64,000 bases of DNA from Clostridiales bacterium (GTDB lineage Bacteria > Bacillota > Clostridia > Oscillospirales > Acutalibacteraceae), in NCBI GenBank assembly GCA_024684435.1, contig JAIKWV010000033.1, positions 1 through 64,000 on the forward strand, read 5' to 3'. This document shows positions 26,331-36,046 of the stretch, one piece after another. The notes beneath the pieces were generated by a model. That model ran no database searches, had not been told where the DNA came from, and saw only the letters and a list, made by a program, of their open reading frames with translations. A program made the position numbers and the translations under genes. Within the stretch, counting starts at the first letter, position 1; every line of letters starts with the position of its first letter.

Positions 26331-26342
26331 GGAGGGTTTAAA

Positions 26343-26528
26343 GTGGCCAAAACATCAATGAAGGTTAAGCAGGCAAGACCGGCTAAATTTTCTACAAGAC
26401 AGTACAACAGATGTAAAATTTGCGGAAGGCCGCATGCCTATCTTCGCAAGTACGGAGTATGTCGTATATGCTTCAGGGAGCTTGCTCACGCAGGTCAGAT
26501 CCCCGGAGTAAAAAAAGCAAGCTGGTAA
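26343..26528 (+). CDS. rpsZ: 30S ribosomal protein S14, zinc-binding type
   Basis: 61 aa, the short C+ form. Cysteine pairs CKIC and CRIC bracket the zinc site. Starts at GTG ([10 protein letters not shown]) with AGGAGGG. Bacteria often have a second, longer zinc-free rpsN that replaces it under zinc limitation; none is in this window. Confidence 0.97.
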   Translation: MAKTSMKVKQARPAKFSTRQYNRCKICGRPHAYLRKYGVCRICFRELAHAGQIPGVKKASW

Positions 26529-26554
26529 GAGCAATTGCAGAAGGAGGTTGACGT

Positions 26555-26953
26555 ATGCAAATCACTGATTCTATCGCCGATATGTTAACAAGAATTCGTA
26601 ATGCCGGTTCTGCAAAACATGATACGGTGAGAGTTCCTGCATCCAACATGAAGAAAGCGATTGCTCAGATTCTTGTTGATGAAGGTTATATCAAGAGTTT
26701 CAAGGTAGAAGATGACGGCAATCAGGGCGTTATCGAGATCGTGCTCAAGTACGGCCCCGACAATACCCACGCCATCACCGGTTTACGCAGAGTATCTAAG
26801 CCCGGTCTGCGTATTTATTCAAGCTGTGAGGATCTTCCCAAGGTCATCAGAGGTCTGGGTATAGCGATCCTTTCAACTTCAAAGGGTATTATGACTGACA
26901 AGGAAGCTCGCAAAGCCAATGTCGGCGGCGAAGTCCTTGCATTTATCTGGTAA
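26555..26953 (+). CDS. rpsH: 30S ribosomal protein S8
   Basis: 132 aa. Binds the central domain of 16S r[16 protein letters not shown] at the N-terminus and [20 protein letters not shown] near the end are diagnostic. AAGGAGG site. Confidence 0.98.
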   Translation: MQITDSIADMLTRIRNAGSAKHDTVRVPASNMKKAIAQILVDEGYIKSFKVEDDGNQGVIEIVLKYGPDNTHAITGLRRVSKPGLRIYSSCEDLPKVIRGLGIAILSTSKGIMTDKEARKANVGGEVLAFIW

Positions 26954-26968
26954 GGAGGTGCTGTTAGA

Positions 26969-27514
26969 ATGTCTCGTATAGGCAAAATGCCCATAGTCAT
27001 TCCCGCAGGTGTAGATGTTACAATCGACGGCAGCACTGTTACAGTAAAAGGCCCGAAGGGTACTCTTACCAGAACAGTCTGCAGTACAATGACAGTCGCT
27101 AAGGACGGCGACACCATTGTTGTCACCCGTCCCAACGATTCAAAGATGAACAGATCTCTCCACGGTCTGACCCGTACACTTATCGCCAACATGGTAACAG
27201 GTGTAAACAGCGGTTATACCAAGGAGCTTGAGGTCAACGGTGTTGGTTACCGTGCTGCAAAGGAAGGCAAGAACCTTGTGCTTAACATAGGTTATTCACA
27301 TCAGGTCATCGTTCCCGAGATCGACGGTATCACCATTGATGTCCCCGCACCCAACAAGATCGTTATTTCAGGTCCCGACAAGCAGAAGGTCGGCCAGTTT
27401 GCGGCAGAAGTCCGTGAGAAGCGTCCTCCGGAGCCTTACAAGGGCAAGGGAATCAAGTACGCTGACGAAGTCATTCGCCGCAAGGAAGGCAAGGCCGGTA
27501 AGGGCGGTAAGTAG
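26969..27514 (+). CDS. rplF: 50S ribosomal protein L6
   Basis: 181 aa, near the factor-binding site. It starts [19 protein letters not shown] and has the C-terminal [29 protein letters not shown] site. Confidence 0.98.
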   Translation: MSRIGKMPIVIPAGVDVTIDGSTVTVKGPKGTLTRTVCSTMTVAKDGDTIVVTRPNDSKMNRSLHGLTRTLIANMVTGVNSGYTKELEVNGVGYRAAKEGKNLVLNIGYSHQVIVPEIDGITIDVPAPNKIVISGPDKQKVGQFAAEVREKRPPEPYKGKGIKYADEVIRRKEGKAGKGGK

Positions 27515-27538
27515 TCTTAATTAAAGGAGTGAATAATT

Positions 27539-27898
27539 ATGGTAACCAGACCGGACAGTAACAAAGCAAGGACAAAGCGCCGCAGGAGAGTTCGCGCGAA
27601 GATCTCCGGCACAGCCGCATGTCCCCGCTTAAGTGTGTTCCGCTCCCTGCAGAATATCTACGCTCAGTTAATAGACGACGTTGAGGGTGTTACTCTCGTG
27701 TCCGCTTCAACTGTGGAGAAGGATTTTGAGGATTACGGCGGAAACAAGTCCTCAGCTCACAAGGTGGGCGAATTGTTAGCAAAGCGTGCTGCTGATAAGG
27801 GCATTGAAAAATGTGTCTTTGACCGTGGCGGCTATATATACCACGGCCGTGTACAGGAACTGGCCGAAGGCGCCCGTGAGGGCGGCCTCAAGTTCTAA
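27539..27898 (+). CDS. rplR: 50S ribosomal protein L18
   Basis: 119 aa, binds 5S rRNA with L5. Contains [13 protein letters not shown] [18 protein letters not shown] and [27 protein letters not shown] site. Confidence 0.98.
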   Translation: MVTRPDSNKARTKRRRRVRAKISGTAACPRLSVFRSLQNIYAQLIDDVEGVTLVSASTVEKDFEDYGGNKSSAHKVGELLAKRAADKGIEKCVFDRGGYIYHGRVQELAEGAREGGLKF

Positions 27899-27916
27899 GA
27901 AGAGGAGGTAATACTT

Positions 27917-28417
27917 TTGGCTAAGATAGATGCATCAACTTTAGAACTTACCGAGCGTGTTGTGGCTATCAACCGTGTATCAAAGACAGTCAAGGGCGGA
28001 CGTATCTTCAAGTTCGCGGCTCTTGTAGTCGTAGGTGACGGCAACGGGATCATCGGTTTCGGTTTAGGTAAATCGGGCGAAGTTCCGGACGCTATCCGCA
28101 AAGGTATTGAGGATGCCAAGAAGAATTTGTTCAAGGTAGCTCTTAAAGGAACAACCATTCCTCATGAGGTTATCGGCAAATTCGGTGCAGGCGTTGTTCT
28201 TATGAAGCCCGCCGCACCCGGTACCGGCGTTATCGCAGGTGGTCCTGTACGTGCTGTTGTTGAGACAGTGGGTATCAGAGATATCCGTTCCAAGGCTTTA
28301 CGTTCAAACAATCCCTGCAACGTCGTCAGAGCTACTCTGAACGGACTTGCACAGCTTCGTAACGCTGACGAAGTCGCAGTAACACGCGGAAAGTCAGTAA
28401 GTGAGATTTTAGATTAA
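27917..28417 (+). CDS. rpsE: 30S ribosomal protein S5
   Basis: 166 aa. Guards decoding accuracy at the mRNA entry site. Contains [20 protein letters not shown] and [23 protein letters not shown] start with GAGGAGGT upstream. Confidence 0.98.
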   Translation: MAKIDASTLELTERVVAINRVSKTVKGGRIFKFAALVVVGDGNGIIGFGLGKSGEVPDAIRKGIEDAKKNLFKVALKGTTIPHEVIGKFGAGVVLMKPAAPGTGVIAGGPVRAVVETVGIRDIRSKALRSNNPCNVVRATLNGLAQLRNADEVAVTRGKSVSEILD

Positions 28418-28431
28418 GGAGGGTGGACGAA

Positions 28432-28644
28432 ATGGCAAAGGCGAAAGCAAAAGAACTCCAGGTCAGACTTGTTAAGAGTCTTATCGGCAGTAAGAAAGAT
28501 CAAATTGCCACCGCCCATGCACTCGGTCTTCATAAAATCGGCGATGTTTCCGTACAGCCGGATAACGCCGCAACACAGGGAAAGGTAGCAAAGATAAGCC
28601 ACCTTCTCGCTGTAGATGAAGCCAAGCAAGGAGGTGCGAAATAA
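28432..28644 (+). CDS. rpmD: 50S ribosomal protein L30
   Basis: 70 aa. Core [20 protein letters not shown] is diagnostic. The ATG at 28432 is chosen over a GTG three codons upstream because of the AAGGAGGG spacing. Stop overlaps rplO start (TAATG). Confidence 0.96.
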   Translation: MAKAKAKELQVRLVKSLIGSKKDQIATAHALGLHKIGDVSVQPDNAATQGKVAKISHLLAVDEAKQGGAK

Positions 28645-29087
28645 TGAGATTGCACAATCTTTCACCGGCAGAGGGCTCCACAAAGGAGCGTAAGCGTATC
28701 GGCAGAGGTCCTGCTTCAGGTCAGGGCAAAACTGCAGGTAAAGGTCACAAGGGTCAGAAGGCTCGTGCAGGCCGCGGTATGCGCGCCGGTTTCGAAGGCG
28801 GTCAGATGCCCTTACAGAGGCGTCTTCCCAAAAGAGGTTTTGTTAACATTTTCCGCAAGGAGTTTGCGACAGTAAACCTTCTTGATTTGGAGGCTCGTTT
28901 TGATGCGGGCGCTACTGTTGACATTCAGGCGCTTATCGAATCAGGTCTTATCAAGAAAACACTTGATGGTGTTAAAGTACTTGGCAACGGCGAGCTTACA
29001 AAGAGTTTAACTGTAAAGGCAAATGCTTTTTCCGAATCAGCTAAGCAGAAAATTGAAGCAGCCGGCGGGAAGGCAGAGGTGATTTAA
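28644..29087 (+). CDS. rplO: 50S ribosomal protein L15
   Basis: 147 aa. Late assembly protein; Gly/Lys/Arg-rich N-terminal arm ([20 protein letters not shown]) and globular C-terminus ending AAGGKAEVI. Site AAGGAGGTG inside the rpmD end. Confidence 0.98.
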   Translation: MRLHNLSPAEGSTKERKRIGRGPASGQGKTAGKGHKGQKARAGRGMRAGFEGGQMPLQRRLPKRGFVNIFRKEFATVNLLDLEARFDAGATVDIQALIESGLIKKTLDGVKVLGNGELTKSLTVKANAFSESAKQKIEAAGGKAEVI

Positions 29088-29088
29088 C

Positions 29089-30438
29089 ATGTTGCAGACT
29101 CTTATCAATGCATGGAAAATCGCTGACTTAAGAAAAAAGATACTTTACACAGCTTTAATAATTTTAATATTCAGAATAGGTGCGGCCATCCCTGTTCCCT
29201 TTGTGGACATCGGACCCGACGGCATCATTCAGGACACAAACGCAGGTAACTTCATGAATTACCTGAGCATGATGACCGGTAATGCTTTTAACTACGGTAC
29301 GATCTTCGCAATGTCGATCACCCCGTACATCAATTCATCCATTATCATGCAGTTGTTGGCAGTTGCCATCCCCGCTCTGGAAAGACTCCAGAAAGAGGGC
29401 GAAGAGGGACGTAAAAAGATCGCTACCATCACAAGATTTGTCACGATTGCGCTTGCTTTACTTCAGAGTACAGCATATTACTTCTATCTTCGTAACGGCA
29501 AGTACATCACAAAGACTGCCGACGGCACACTTTACACAGGCTTCAGCGCAGTTCTTCAGGCTATGGTAATCATCATAATGCTTACAGCCGGTGCCGCTCT
29601 TATCATGTGGCTTGGCGAACGCATTAACGAGAACGGTATAGGAAACGGTATTTCAATGATTCTTTTCGCAGGTATCGTATCCCGTATCCCCACACTTATG
29701 ACACAGCTTTACAGCCCCAAACACGGTTATATCGCAAGCGGCGGTCCCTACTACTTCCTGAGCCCCTTCGTAGGCGTATTGCTCCTTCTCATGATAGCCT
29801 TCATCGTTTGGATGGACAATGCGGAGAGACGTATCCCCGTTCAGTACGCAAAGCGTGTTGTAGGTCGTAAGATGTATGGCGGTCAGAGCACACATATCCC
29901 GATCAAGGTCAATATGTCCGGTGTTATGCCTGTCATTTTCGCAAGCTCGATCCTTTCCCTTCCCCCCACGATCCAGATGTTCGTAAACGTTCAGTCCGGT
30001 TCCGGTTGGGAAAAGTTCTTCAAGGTGTTCTCCTCTGAACATTGGGCTTACGCGATCATCTATTTCGTCATGATCATAGGATTTGCTTACTTCTATTCAA
30101 GCATTCAGTACAATCCTGTCGAAATGGCGAACAACATCCGCAAGAACAGCGGTGCGGTTCCCGGACTTCGTCCCGGCAAGCCCACTTCTGATTACATTGC
30201 AAAGATTTTGTCAAGAATTACCTTGCTCGGCGCATTGCTTCTGAGTGTTGTCGCGTTGCTGCCCATCGTGTTTACACAGGTAGTTACCTTCATACTCACA
30301 AAGAACGGTTACGCAAACGGCATGAACATTTCACTTGGCGGTACTTCCATAATCATTATGGTCGGTGTTGCTCTTGAAACGGTCAAGCAGCTTGAGAGCC
30401 AGATGATGATGCGTCACTATAAGGGCTTCCTTGATTGA
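29089..30438 (+). CDS. secY: Protein translocase subunit SecY
   Basis: 449 aa, ten membrane spans. Channel of the general secretion system. Starts with NAWKIADLRKKILYTALIIL, has the plug region after span 1, the conserved TPYINSSIIMQLL in span 2 and the C-terminal cytoplasmic loop RPGKPTSDYIAKIL. It starts one base after rplO. Adenylate kinase (adk), which normally follows in Firmicutes, is missing; map follows after 59 bases. Confidence 0.98.
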   Translation: MLQTLINAWKIADLRKKILYTALIILIFRIGAAIPVPFVDIGPDGIIQDTNAGNFMNYLSMMTGNAFNYGTIFAMSITPYINSSIIMQLLAVAIPALERLQKEGEEGRKKIATITRFVTIALALLQSTAYYFYLRNGKYITKTADGTLYTGFSAVLQAMVIIIMLTAGAALIMWLGERINENGIGNGISMILFAGIVSRIPTLMTQLYSPKHGYIASGGPYYFLSPFVGVLLLLMIAFIVWMDNAERRIPVQYAKRVVGRKMYGGQSTHIPIKVNMSGVMPVIFASSILSLPPTIQMFVNVQSGSGWEKFFKVFSSEHWAYAIIYFVMIIGFAYFYSSIQYNPVEMANNIRKNSGAVPGLRPGKPTSDYIAKILSRITLLGALLLSVVALLPIVFTQVVTFILTKNGYANGMNISLGGTSIIIMVGVALETVKQLESQMMMRHYKGFLD

Positions 30439-30497
30439 TGAAGCTCTTGAAGCAAGCGGGGCAGCAGGGGCTGTCCCGAAAAACCGGAGGATAAAGC

Positions 30498-31247
30498 ATG
30501 ATAGTGCTCAAAACGAACAGAGAGTTGTCTCTTATGCGTGAGGCCTGCAGAGTTGCGGCCGGAGCATTAAGAGTAGCGGGCGAGGCAGTCGAACCCGGTG
30601 TCACCACCGGAGAGATAGACTCCATAGCCAGAAAGTATATAGAAAAGCACGGAGCGATCCCTACGTTCTATCACTATAACGGCTATCCCGCTACTGCATG
30701 CATTTCCATAAACGATGAGGTCATTCACGGTATTCCCAGCAACAAACGTGTGATAAAGGCGGGAGATCTGGTCAGCATTGATCTGGGCGCCACCCTGCAC
30801 GGCTATGTGGGAGATAATGCCGCCACTTTCGCGGCGGGGGATATAAGCCCCGAGGCGAAGCGGCTGAGCGACACCACCAGAGAAAGCCTTTACGAGGGCA
30901 TCAAGGCGGCTGTTGCAGGCGGCAGGATCGGAGACATAGGCTTTGCGATCTCGCGTTATTGTGAGGACAGAGGCTTTTCGGTGGTTCGTGATTACACGGG
31001 TCACGGAGTAGGCACTCAGATGCATGAAGACCCCAGCGTACCCAATTTCGGCACACCGGGAAGAGGTGTGCGTCTGCTGCCGGGCATGACCATCGCCATT
31101 GAGCCGATGATCAACCTCGGTACGGCGGATGTCAGAAAAATGTCTGACGGGTGGACGATCAAAACCCGTGACGGTAAACTGTCCGCTCATTTTGAGCATA
31201 CGATAGCAATTACGCCAGACGGTCCCAAGATCCTTACGGTTGAGTAG
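30498..31247 (+). CDS. map: Methionine aminopeptidase, type I
   Basis: Removes the initiator methionine. 249 aa, type Ia (no N-terminal zinc finger). Active-site residues fit: H77 (IHGIPS), metal ligands D95 (SIDLGA) and D106 (GDNAAT), His in GHGVGTQMHEDP, Glu in AIEPM and Glu in HFEHTIAIT. GGAGG site. Placed as in other Firmicutes between secY and infA, but without adk. Confidence 0.97.
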   Translation: MIVLKTNRELSLMREACRVAAGALRVAGEAVEPGVTTGEIDSIARKYIEKHGAIPTFYHYNGYPATACISINDEVIHGIPSNKRVIKAGDLVSIDLGATLHGYVGDNAATFAAGDISPEAKRLSDTTRESLYEGIKAAVAGGRIGDIGFAISRYCEDRGFSVVRDYTGHGVGTQMHEDPSVPNFGTPGRGVRLLPGMTIAIEPMINLGTADVRKMSDGWTIKTRDGKLSAHFEHTIAITPDGPKILTVE

Positions 31248-31266
31248 GGTGCAAGGAGGAGTCTGT

Positions 31267-31512
31267 ATGCTCGAAAAGGGCTGGGTTATCAGATCAGTCG
31301 CAGGACGGGATAAGGGCAAACTTATGCTGGTCCTTGATGTGATTGAAGACAGGGCGCTTGTCAGCGACGGAAAGGAACGACCCCTTGAGCGGCCAAAGCT
31401 CAAGAACCTTCGCCATGTGGAAGCGACCCAATATAGAATTGATACAAACGAGGCAGTGTCCAATCGAAGGTTGCGCAGACTACTTCGCGATCTTGATGGG
31501 AATGTACATTGA
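31267..31512 (+). CDS. KOW-domain RNA-binding protein (L14e-like)
   Basis: 81 aa. One KOW motif near the start ([21 protein letters not shown]) followed by [19 protein letters not shown], the pattern of small KOW proteins found between map and infA in many clostridia. It may bind RNA or the ribosome; no precise role is known to me. The ATG at 31267 has AAGGAGGA upstream. Confidence 0.88.
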   Translation: MLEKGWVIRSVAGRDKGKLMLVLDVIEDRALVSDGKERPLERPKLKNLRHVEATQYRIDTNEAVSNRRLRRLLRDLDGNVH

Positions 31513-31526
31513 AGGAGGTCTTTGAT

Positions 31527-31745
31527 ATGTCTAAACAGGATATGATCGAAATTGAAGGTACAGTCGTAGAGGCTCTCCCCAACGCGACCTTCCAGGTCGA
31601 GCTGGAGAACGGCCACAGAATATTGGCACACATTTCCGGCAAGCTGCGTATGAACTATATACGCATCCTTCCCGGTGACAAGGTGACTGTGGAAATGTCA
31701 CCGTACGACCTTACAAGAGGACGCATCACATGGCGTTCAAAGTAA
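31527..31745 (+). CDS. infA: Translation initiation factor IF-1
   Basis: 72 aa, S1-type OB fold that blocks the A site during initiation. Sequence is canonical ([20 protein letters not shown], then [19 protein letters not shown]). GAAGGAGG site before the ATG at 31527. Confidence 0.98.
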   Translation: MSKQDMIEIEGTVVEALPNATFQVELENGHRILAHISGKLRMNYIRILPGDKVTVEMSPYDLTRGRITWRSK

Positions 31746-31777
31746 GGATAGGATAATTTTTAAAGGAGGCTATTCTA

Positions 31778-31891
31778 ATGAAAGTCAGACCTTCTGTAAA
31801 GAAAATTTGCGAAAAGTGCAAGATTATTAAGCGCAAGGGAAAAGTCATGGTTATCTGTGAGAATCCCAAGCATAAGCAGCGTCAGGGTTAA
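31778..31891 (+). CDS. rpmJ: 50S ribosomal protein L36, zinc-binding type
   Basis: 37 aa, too short for most gene finders. Reads [20 protein letters not shown] and ends [11 protein letters not shown]11, C14, C27 and H32 form the zinc site. AAGGAGG site. Between infA and rpsM as in most bacteria. Confidence 0.97.
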   Translation: MKVRPSVKKICEKCKIIKRKGKVMVICENPKHKQRQG

Positions 31892-31927
31892 TCCGACGCA
31901 AACCATTTTTGGAGGTGCAACTGACAA

Positions 31928-32296
31928 ATGGCGCGTATTTCAGGTGTTGACCTGCCGAGAGAAAAGAGAATAGAAATCGCTCTTTCCTACATCTACGGTA
32001 TCGGTCGTAAAACTGCAAGTGACATTATAGCGGCAACCGGTGTCAATCCCGACACGAGAGTCAAGGATCTGACAGAGGACGAGGTATCAAAGCTTCGTGA
32101 ATACATCGATCACCACTGCACAGTCGAGGGCGACCTCAGACGTGAGCAGGCATTTGATATCAAGAGACTCATAGAGATCGGTTGTTACCGCGGCGTTCGT
32201 CACCGTAAGGGCTTACCTGTAAGAGGTCAGCGTTCAAAGACAAACGCACGTACTCGTAAAGGTCCCAAGAAGACTATTGCGAACAAGAAGAAGTAA
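31928..32296 (+). CDS. rpsM: 30S ribosomal protein S13
   Basis: 122 aa. Head protein contacting the 50S subunit and P-site tRNA. Starts [20 protein letters not shown] and ends with the basic tail [24 protein letters not shown] site. Confidence 0.98.
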   Translation: MARISGVDLPREKRIEIALSYIYGIGRKTASDIIAATGVNPDTRVKDLTEDEVSKLREYIDHHCTVEGDLRREQAFDIKRLIEIGCYRGVRHRKGLPVRGQRSKTNARTRKGPKKTIANKKK

Positions 32297-32351
32297 TTTT
32301 TAACGGGCATTTATGCCTTGTATATTCCATAGAAAGGAATGAAAAGTTAGT

Positions 32352-32759
32352 ATGGCTGTTAAAGGTTCAGCAAAAAAAACTACAGGTACACGCCGCCGCC
32401 GCGAACGTAAAAATATCGAACGCGGAGCAGCACATATCCAGTCAACTTTCAACAATACCATCGTAACTATCACAGATACTCAGGGTAACGCCGTATCATG
32501 GGCAAGCGCCGGTGAGATGGGCTTCAGAGGCTCAAAGAAATCCACTCCCTTCGCCGCTCAGACCGCCGCGGAGACCGCTGCAAAGGCTGCTATAGAGCAT
32601 GGTATGAAGTACGTTGAAGTGTATATCAAGGGCCCCGGCGCAGGTCGTGAAGCTGCGATCAGAGCATTGCAGACAGCAGGATTAGAGGTCAGCATGATCA
32701 AAGATGTTACCCCTATTCCCCACAACGGCTGCCGTCCGCCTAAGAGAAGACGTGTATAA
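32352..32759 (+). CDS. rpsK: 30S ribosomal protein S11
   Basis: 135 aa. Platform protein near the E site. [32 protein letters not shown] and the C-terminal [16 protein letters not shown] are diagnostic. GAAAGGA site. Confidence 0.98.
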   Translation: MAVKGSAKKTTGTRRRRERKNIERGAAHIQSTFNNTIVTITDTQGNAVSWASAGEMGFRGSKKSTPFAAQTAAETAAKAAIEHGMKYVEVYIKGPGAGREAAIRALQTAGLEVSMIKDVTPIPHNGCRPPKRRRV

Positions 32760-32786
32760 CCTATAACTTTGGAGGTGTAACCACAT

Positions 32787-33413
32787 ATGGCAAGATATAC
32801 AGGTGCGGTTTGTAAGCTTTGCCGTCGTGAGGGTAAGAAGCTCTTTTTAAAGGGTGATCGCTGCTATACAGGCAAGTGCTCTTTAGAGCGTCGCGCATAT
32901 GCTCCCGGACAGCATGGTCAGGGCCGCAAGAAGACTTCCGAATACGGTTTGCAGCTTCGTGCAAAACAGCAGGCAAAGCGTTATTACGGTATTCAGGAAG
33001 GACAGTTCCACAAATATTTCCTTATGGCTGAGCGCAAGAAGGGCGTTACAGGTGAAAACCTTCTTCGTATCTGCGAAAGCCGTATAGATAACGTAGTTTA
33101 TCTTCTCGGTTGGGCAAATTCCCGCGCAGAGGCAAGACAGCTTGTGACACACGGTCATTTCAAAGTAAATGGCAAGAAGGTCGACATTCCGTCATATCTT
33201 CTTAAAGCAGGCGATGTCGTTTCTATCAAAGAAAAGAGCCGTGAGAGCGACAAGATTAAGGAAATCCTTGAAGCAAACGCTTCTCGCCCCGTACCCCAGT
33301 GGCTTGATCTCAACGCTGATGATTGTGAAGCAAAGGTCACAGCAATGCCTGAGCGCGATCAGATAGCTGCTCCCGTTGAAGAGCATCTTATCGTTGAGTT
33401 CTACTCGAAATAA
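32787..33413 (+). CDS. rpsD: 30S ribosomal protein S4, zinc-binding type
   Basis: 208 aa. Nucleates 30S assembly; an autogenous regulator in many bacteria. The N-terminus has four cysteines, C9, C12, C26 and C31, in the C+ zinc arrangement. The S4 RNA-binding domain is at about 97-160 ([20 protein letters not shown]). GGAGGTG site. Co-transcribed with rpsK and rpoA. Confidence 0.98.
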   Translation: MARYTGAVCKLCRREGKKLFLKGDRCYTGKCSLERRAYAPGQHGQGRKKTSEYGLQLRAKQQAKRYYGIQEGQFHKYFLMAERKKGVTGENLLRICESRIDNVVYLLGWANSRAEARQLVTHGHFKVNGKKVDIPSYLLKAGDVVSIKEKSRESDKIKEILEANASRPVPQWLDLNADDCEAKVTAMPERDQIAAPVEEHLIVEFYSK

Positions 33414-33487
33414 TGCCGCTTGATTTCAGGCATTTTTCGAATATTACCCAAAATGTTAATATCAAGCATAAATAAGGAGGGTTTTGA

Positions 33488-34438
33488 ATGATAGAAATTG
33501 AGAAGCCCAGAATTGAAACTGCTGAATTTTCAGCGGACGGAACTTATGGCAAATTTGTTGTAGAGCCCCTTGAGAGAGGTTACGGCACCACTTTAGGCAA
33601 CAGCCTTCGCAGAGTGCTTCTGTCCTCACTTCCGGGTTATGCTATAACATCGGTCAAGATCGACGGCATTCAGCATGAGTTCAGCACTGTTCAGGGAGTC
33701 AAGGAAGATGTTACCGAGATCGTTCTGAACTTAAAGTGCGTTATTCTCAAGATCCATGACGACGGTCCCAAGACCATATATATTCATGCAAGCGGTGAGG
33801 GAGAAATTACCGCAGGCGACATAAAGGCGGATTCAGACGTTGAAATCATTAATCCCGAGCTCCACATTGCCACGCTCAGCTCCGACGGACAGTTGGATAT
33901 GACCATGACCTGTGACAAGGGCAGAGGCTATGTTTCGGCAGAACGCAATAAGCAGATAATGGACCCCGCTATCGGAGTTATAGCTATTGACTCCATTTAT
34001 TCACCTGTTATCAAGGTAAACTACACAGTCGACAACACCCGCGTAGGTCAGATCACTGACTACGATAAGCTGACGCTTGAGGTGTGGACAAACGGAACTC
34101 TTACTTGTAAGGAAGCCGTTTCTCTCGGAGCCAAGGTCCTCAATGACCATCTCAGCCTGTTCAGAGACCTTTCTGATGAGGCGTACAACACAGAGATCAT
34201 GGTTGTAAAAGATGACAACAACGATGTTAAAAAATTAGAGATGACGATTGACGAACTTGACCTGTCTGTTCGCTCTTACAACTGCTTGAAGAGAGCCGGA
34301 ATCAACACAGTGGAGGATCTTATAAGCAAATCCGAAGAGGATATGATGAAAGTTCGTAACCTCGGAAGAAAGTCCCTCGACGAAGTTGTTGAAAAGATTC
34401 GTTCGCTTGGATTCGAGCTTCGCAAAGAAGACGATTAA
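33488..34438 (+). CDS. rpoA: RNA polymerase alpha subunit
   Basis: 316 aa. N-terminal dimerisation domain (about 1-230) with [20 protein letters not shown], and a C-terminal UP-element and activator-binding domain (about 250-312) with [20 protein letters not shown] and [18 protein letters not shown] site. Normal alpha-operon position between rpsD and rplQ. Confidence 0.98.
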   Translation: MIEIEKPRIETAEFSADGTYGKFVVEPLERGYGTTLGNSLRRVLLSSLPGYAITSVKIDGIQHEFSTVQGVKEDVTEIVLNLKCVILKIHDDGPKTIYIHASGEGEITAGDIKADSDVEIINPELHIATLSSDGQLDMTMTCDKGRGYVSAERNKQIMDPAIGVIAIDSIYSPVIKVNYTVDNTRVGQITDYDKLTLEVWTNGTLTCKEAVSLGAKVLNDHLSLFRDLSDEAYNTEIMVVKDDNNDVKKLEMTIDELDLSVRSYNCLKRAGINTVEDLISKSEEDMMKVRNLGRKSLDEVVEKIRSLGFELRKEDD

Positions 34439-34470
34439 ACTCAACCAATTCTTGCAAAGGAGTGATAAAT

Positions 34471-34830
34471 ATGCCAGGTAGCAGAAAGCTCGGCAGAGCC
34501 TCTGATCACCGCAAGTCAATGCTCAGAGGCATGGTAACCTATCTCTTGGAGACAGGCAGAATTGAAACCACCGTTACAAGGGCTAAGGAAGTTCGTTCAA
34601 TGGCTGAAAAGATGATCACAACAGCTAAAGACACTTCACTTCATTCTAAGCGTAAAGTATTGGCATACGTTACAAAAGAAGATGTAGTCAAGAAGCTTTT
34701 TGATGAAATTGCCCCCAAATATAAAGACGTGAACGGCGGATATTGCCGTATTATCAAAACAGGACCCCGTCGCGGTGACGCAGCTGAAATGTGCATCATC
34801 GAACTGACGGATCCCGCGGCAAAAGAATAA
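34471..34830 (+). CDS. rplQ: 50S ribosomal protein L17
   Basis: 119 aa. Tunnel-exit protein. [20 protein letters not shown] start and [20 protein letters not shown] end. The ATG at 34471 has AAAGGAG; a GTG three codons earlier is too close to it. Last gene of the operon, followed by the terminator at 34840. Confidence 0.97.
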   Translation: MPGSRKLGRASDHRKSMLRGMVTYLLETGRIETTVTRAKEVRSMAEKMITTAKDTSLHSKRKVLAYVTKEDVVKKLFDEIAPKYKDVNGGYCRIIKTGPRRGDAAEMCIIELTDPAAKE

Positions 34831-34839
34831 TAACAAATT

Positions 34840-34869
34840 GATCCCCTGAACCGGAAGGCTCAGGGGATC
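34840..34869 (+). terminator. Terminator of the S10-spc-alpha operon
   Basis: GATCCCCTGA and TCAGGGGATC form a perfect 10-base stem with a 10-base loop, followed by CTGCTATTTTAAT. The lead-in AACAAATTGATC is the same as that of the hairpin at 13850. Confidence 0.85.
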
Positions 34870-34962
34870 CTGCTATTTTAATGGTGTTTTTTTATGATCC
34901 CGGGACACGGATACCCGCGCCATTTCAGAAAGGCTATTCCCGGCGCGGGGACGGTCGACAAC

Positions 34963-35040
34963 TGTAGGGGAGGGCTTCCACGCCTTCCCGTAAGAACATC
35001 CGATAAAATTTTTTAAGGGAAGGCGTGGAAGCCTTCCCTT
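34963..35040. repeat. Nested palindromic element in the rplQ-ribF gap
   Basis: A left arm (34967-34989) and a right arm (35017-35038) are inverted copies differing at one position over 22 bases. Each arm is itself nearly palindromic: GGGAAGGC and GCCTTCCC around a 6-base centre. TGTAGGGG at 34963-34970 starts it, as at 373-380. No gene is seen between 34870 and 35120. It looks like a small non-coding mobile-type repeat. Confidence 0.65.
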
Positions 35041-35120
35041 ATAGGATGAACGCGAATGATCCTGCATTGAATTTCGGGCATCATGCCCGCCTCTACAGGA
35101 TGGGTGCAAAATAACCCATA

Positions 35121-36005
35121 TTATTTTCTTATATCAAATATTCTCAACGAGTGCTTTATATCACACTGTATCTGGTCTATAAGCGCCTGCCGGCTTTCAA
35201 ATTTCTTTTCTTCCCTCAGATAATCCGTCAGGCGGACAGTCACGTTTCTGTTGTAAAGATCGCCGACATAATCTATTATGAACGTTTCGCTTCTCATTTC
35301 CGTGCCGTCAAAGGTGGGACAGGTGCCGATGTTGGTGACCGAAGGGAATTCCCTGCCGTCTATCTCTACAAACGAGGAATAAACTCCGGGCTTGGGGAGA
35401 ATAAAATTCTCCGGGAAAAGCTGGTTGATGGTGGGTGTCTCCATTTCGTGACCCCTGCCGTCCCCCTGTACCACGGGGAAATCAAAGGCAAAGCATCTGC
35501 CCAGCAGTTTATTCGCAAGAGCTACGTTGCCCTGCTGAAGCAAATTGCGTATCCTTGTGGAGCTGACGGGTTCGCCGTCAATATCTATCTCGTCGATCAC
35601 CTTGAGTTCAATGCCTCTTTTACCGCAAAGCTCCCGTAAAAGCGCCGTATTGCCATTTCCGCCCTTGCCGAAGCGATAATTGTACCCGCAGCACAAAACC
35701 CTCGCATTCAGTCGTTTAATGAGATATTCCTCAAAGAAATCCTCATATGACAGCTCCGCGATATCCGCAAATTTAACGGCAATTATCTCAGCGTTCAGCG
35801 CCTTTATACATTCGACCTTTTGACTGTAGGTCATAAGCTCAGGTGGAGGATCCTTGGATAACAATGCCATGGGATGCACGTCAAACACAAGCACACAGGG
35901 GATAAAGCCGCGATCCCTGTATTCCACCGTCGCGGAAATTACCGCGGAGTGTCCGATATGTATACCGTCGAACATACCCAGAGCCACAGCCCGTTTTGCC
36001 TGCAT
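35121..36005 (-). CDS. ribF: Bifunctional riboflavin kinase/FAD synthetase
   Basis: Converts riboflavin to FMN and FMN to FAD. 294 aa, usual length. N-terminal FAD synthetase domain (about 1-150) with the nucleotidyltransferase motif MFDGIHIGH and SSTRIRNLLQQG; C-terminal riboflavin kinase domain (about 165-290) with FPVVQGDGRGHEMETPTINQ and the PSVTNIGTCPTFDG loop. In most Firmicutes ribF follows truB; here truB is 10 kb away on the other strand. AAAGGAG site. It lies 41 bases after typA and may share its transcript. Confidence 0.96.
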   Translation of the reverse strand: MQAKRAVALGMFDGIHIGHSAVISATVEYRDRGFIPCVLVFDVHPMALLSKDPPPELMTYSQKVECIKALNAEIIAVKFADIAELSYEDFFEEYLIKRLNARVLCCGYNYRFGKGGNGNTALLRELCGKRGIELKVIDEIDIDGEPVSSTRIRNLLQQGNVALANKLLGRCFAFDFPVVQGDGRGHEMETPTINQLFPENFILPKPGVYSSFVEIDGREFPSVTNIGTCPTFDGTEMRSETFIIDYVGDLYNRNVTVRLTDYLREEKKFESRQALIDQIQCDIKHSLRIFDIRK

Positions 36006-36046
36006 CGTTATCTCATCTCCTTTGGTGAACGTTGAATTTTATAAAA

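Noticed and set aside
30567..31631. A 354-codon open frame on the minus strand
   Set aside because: It lies fully antisense to map, the KOW gene and infA, which have complete motifs, start sites and conserved order.
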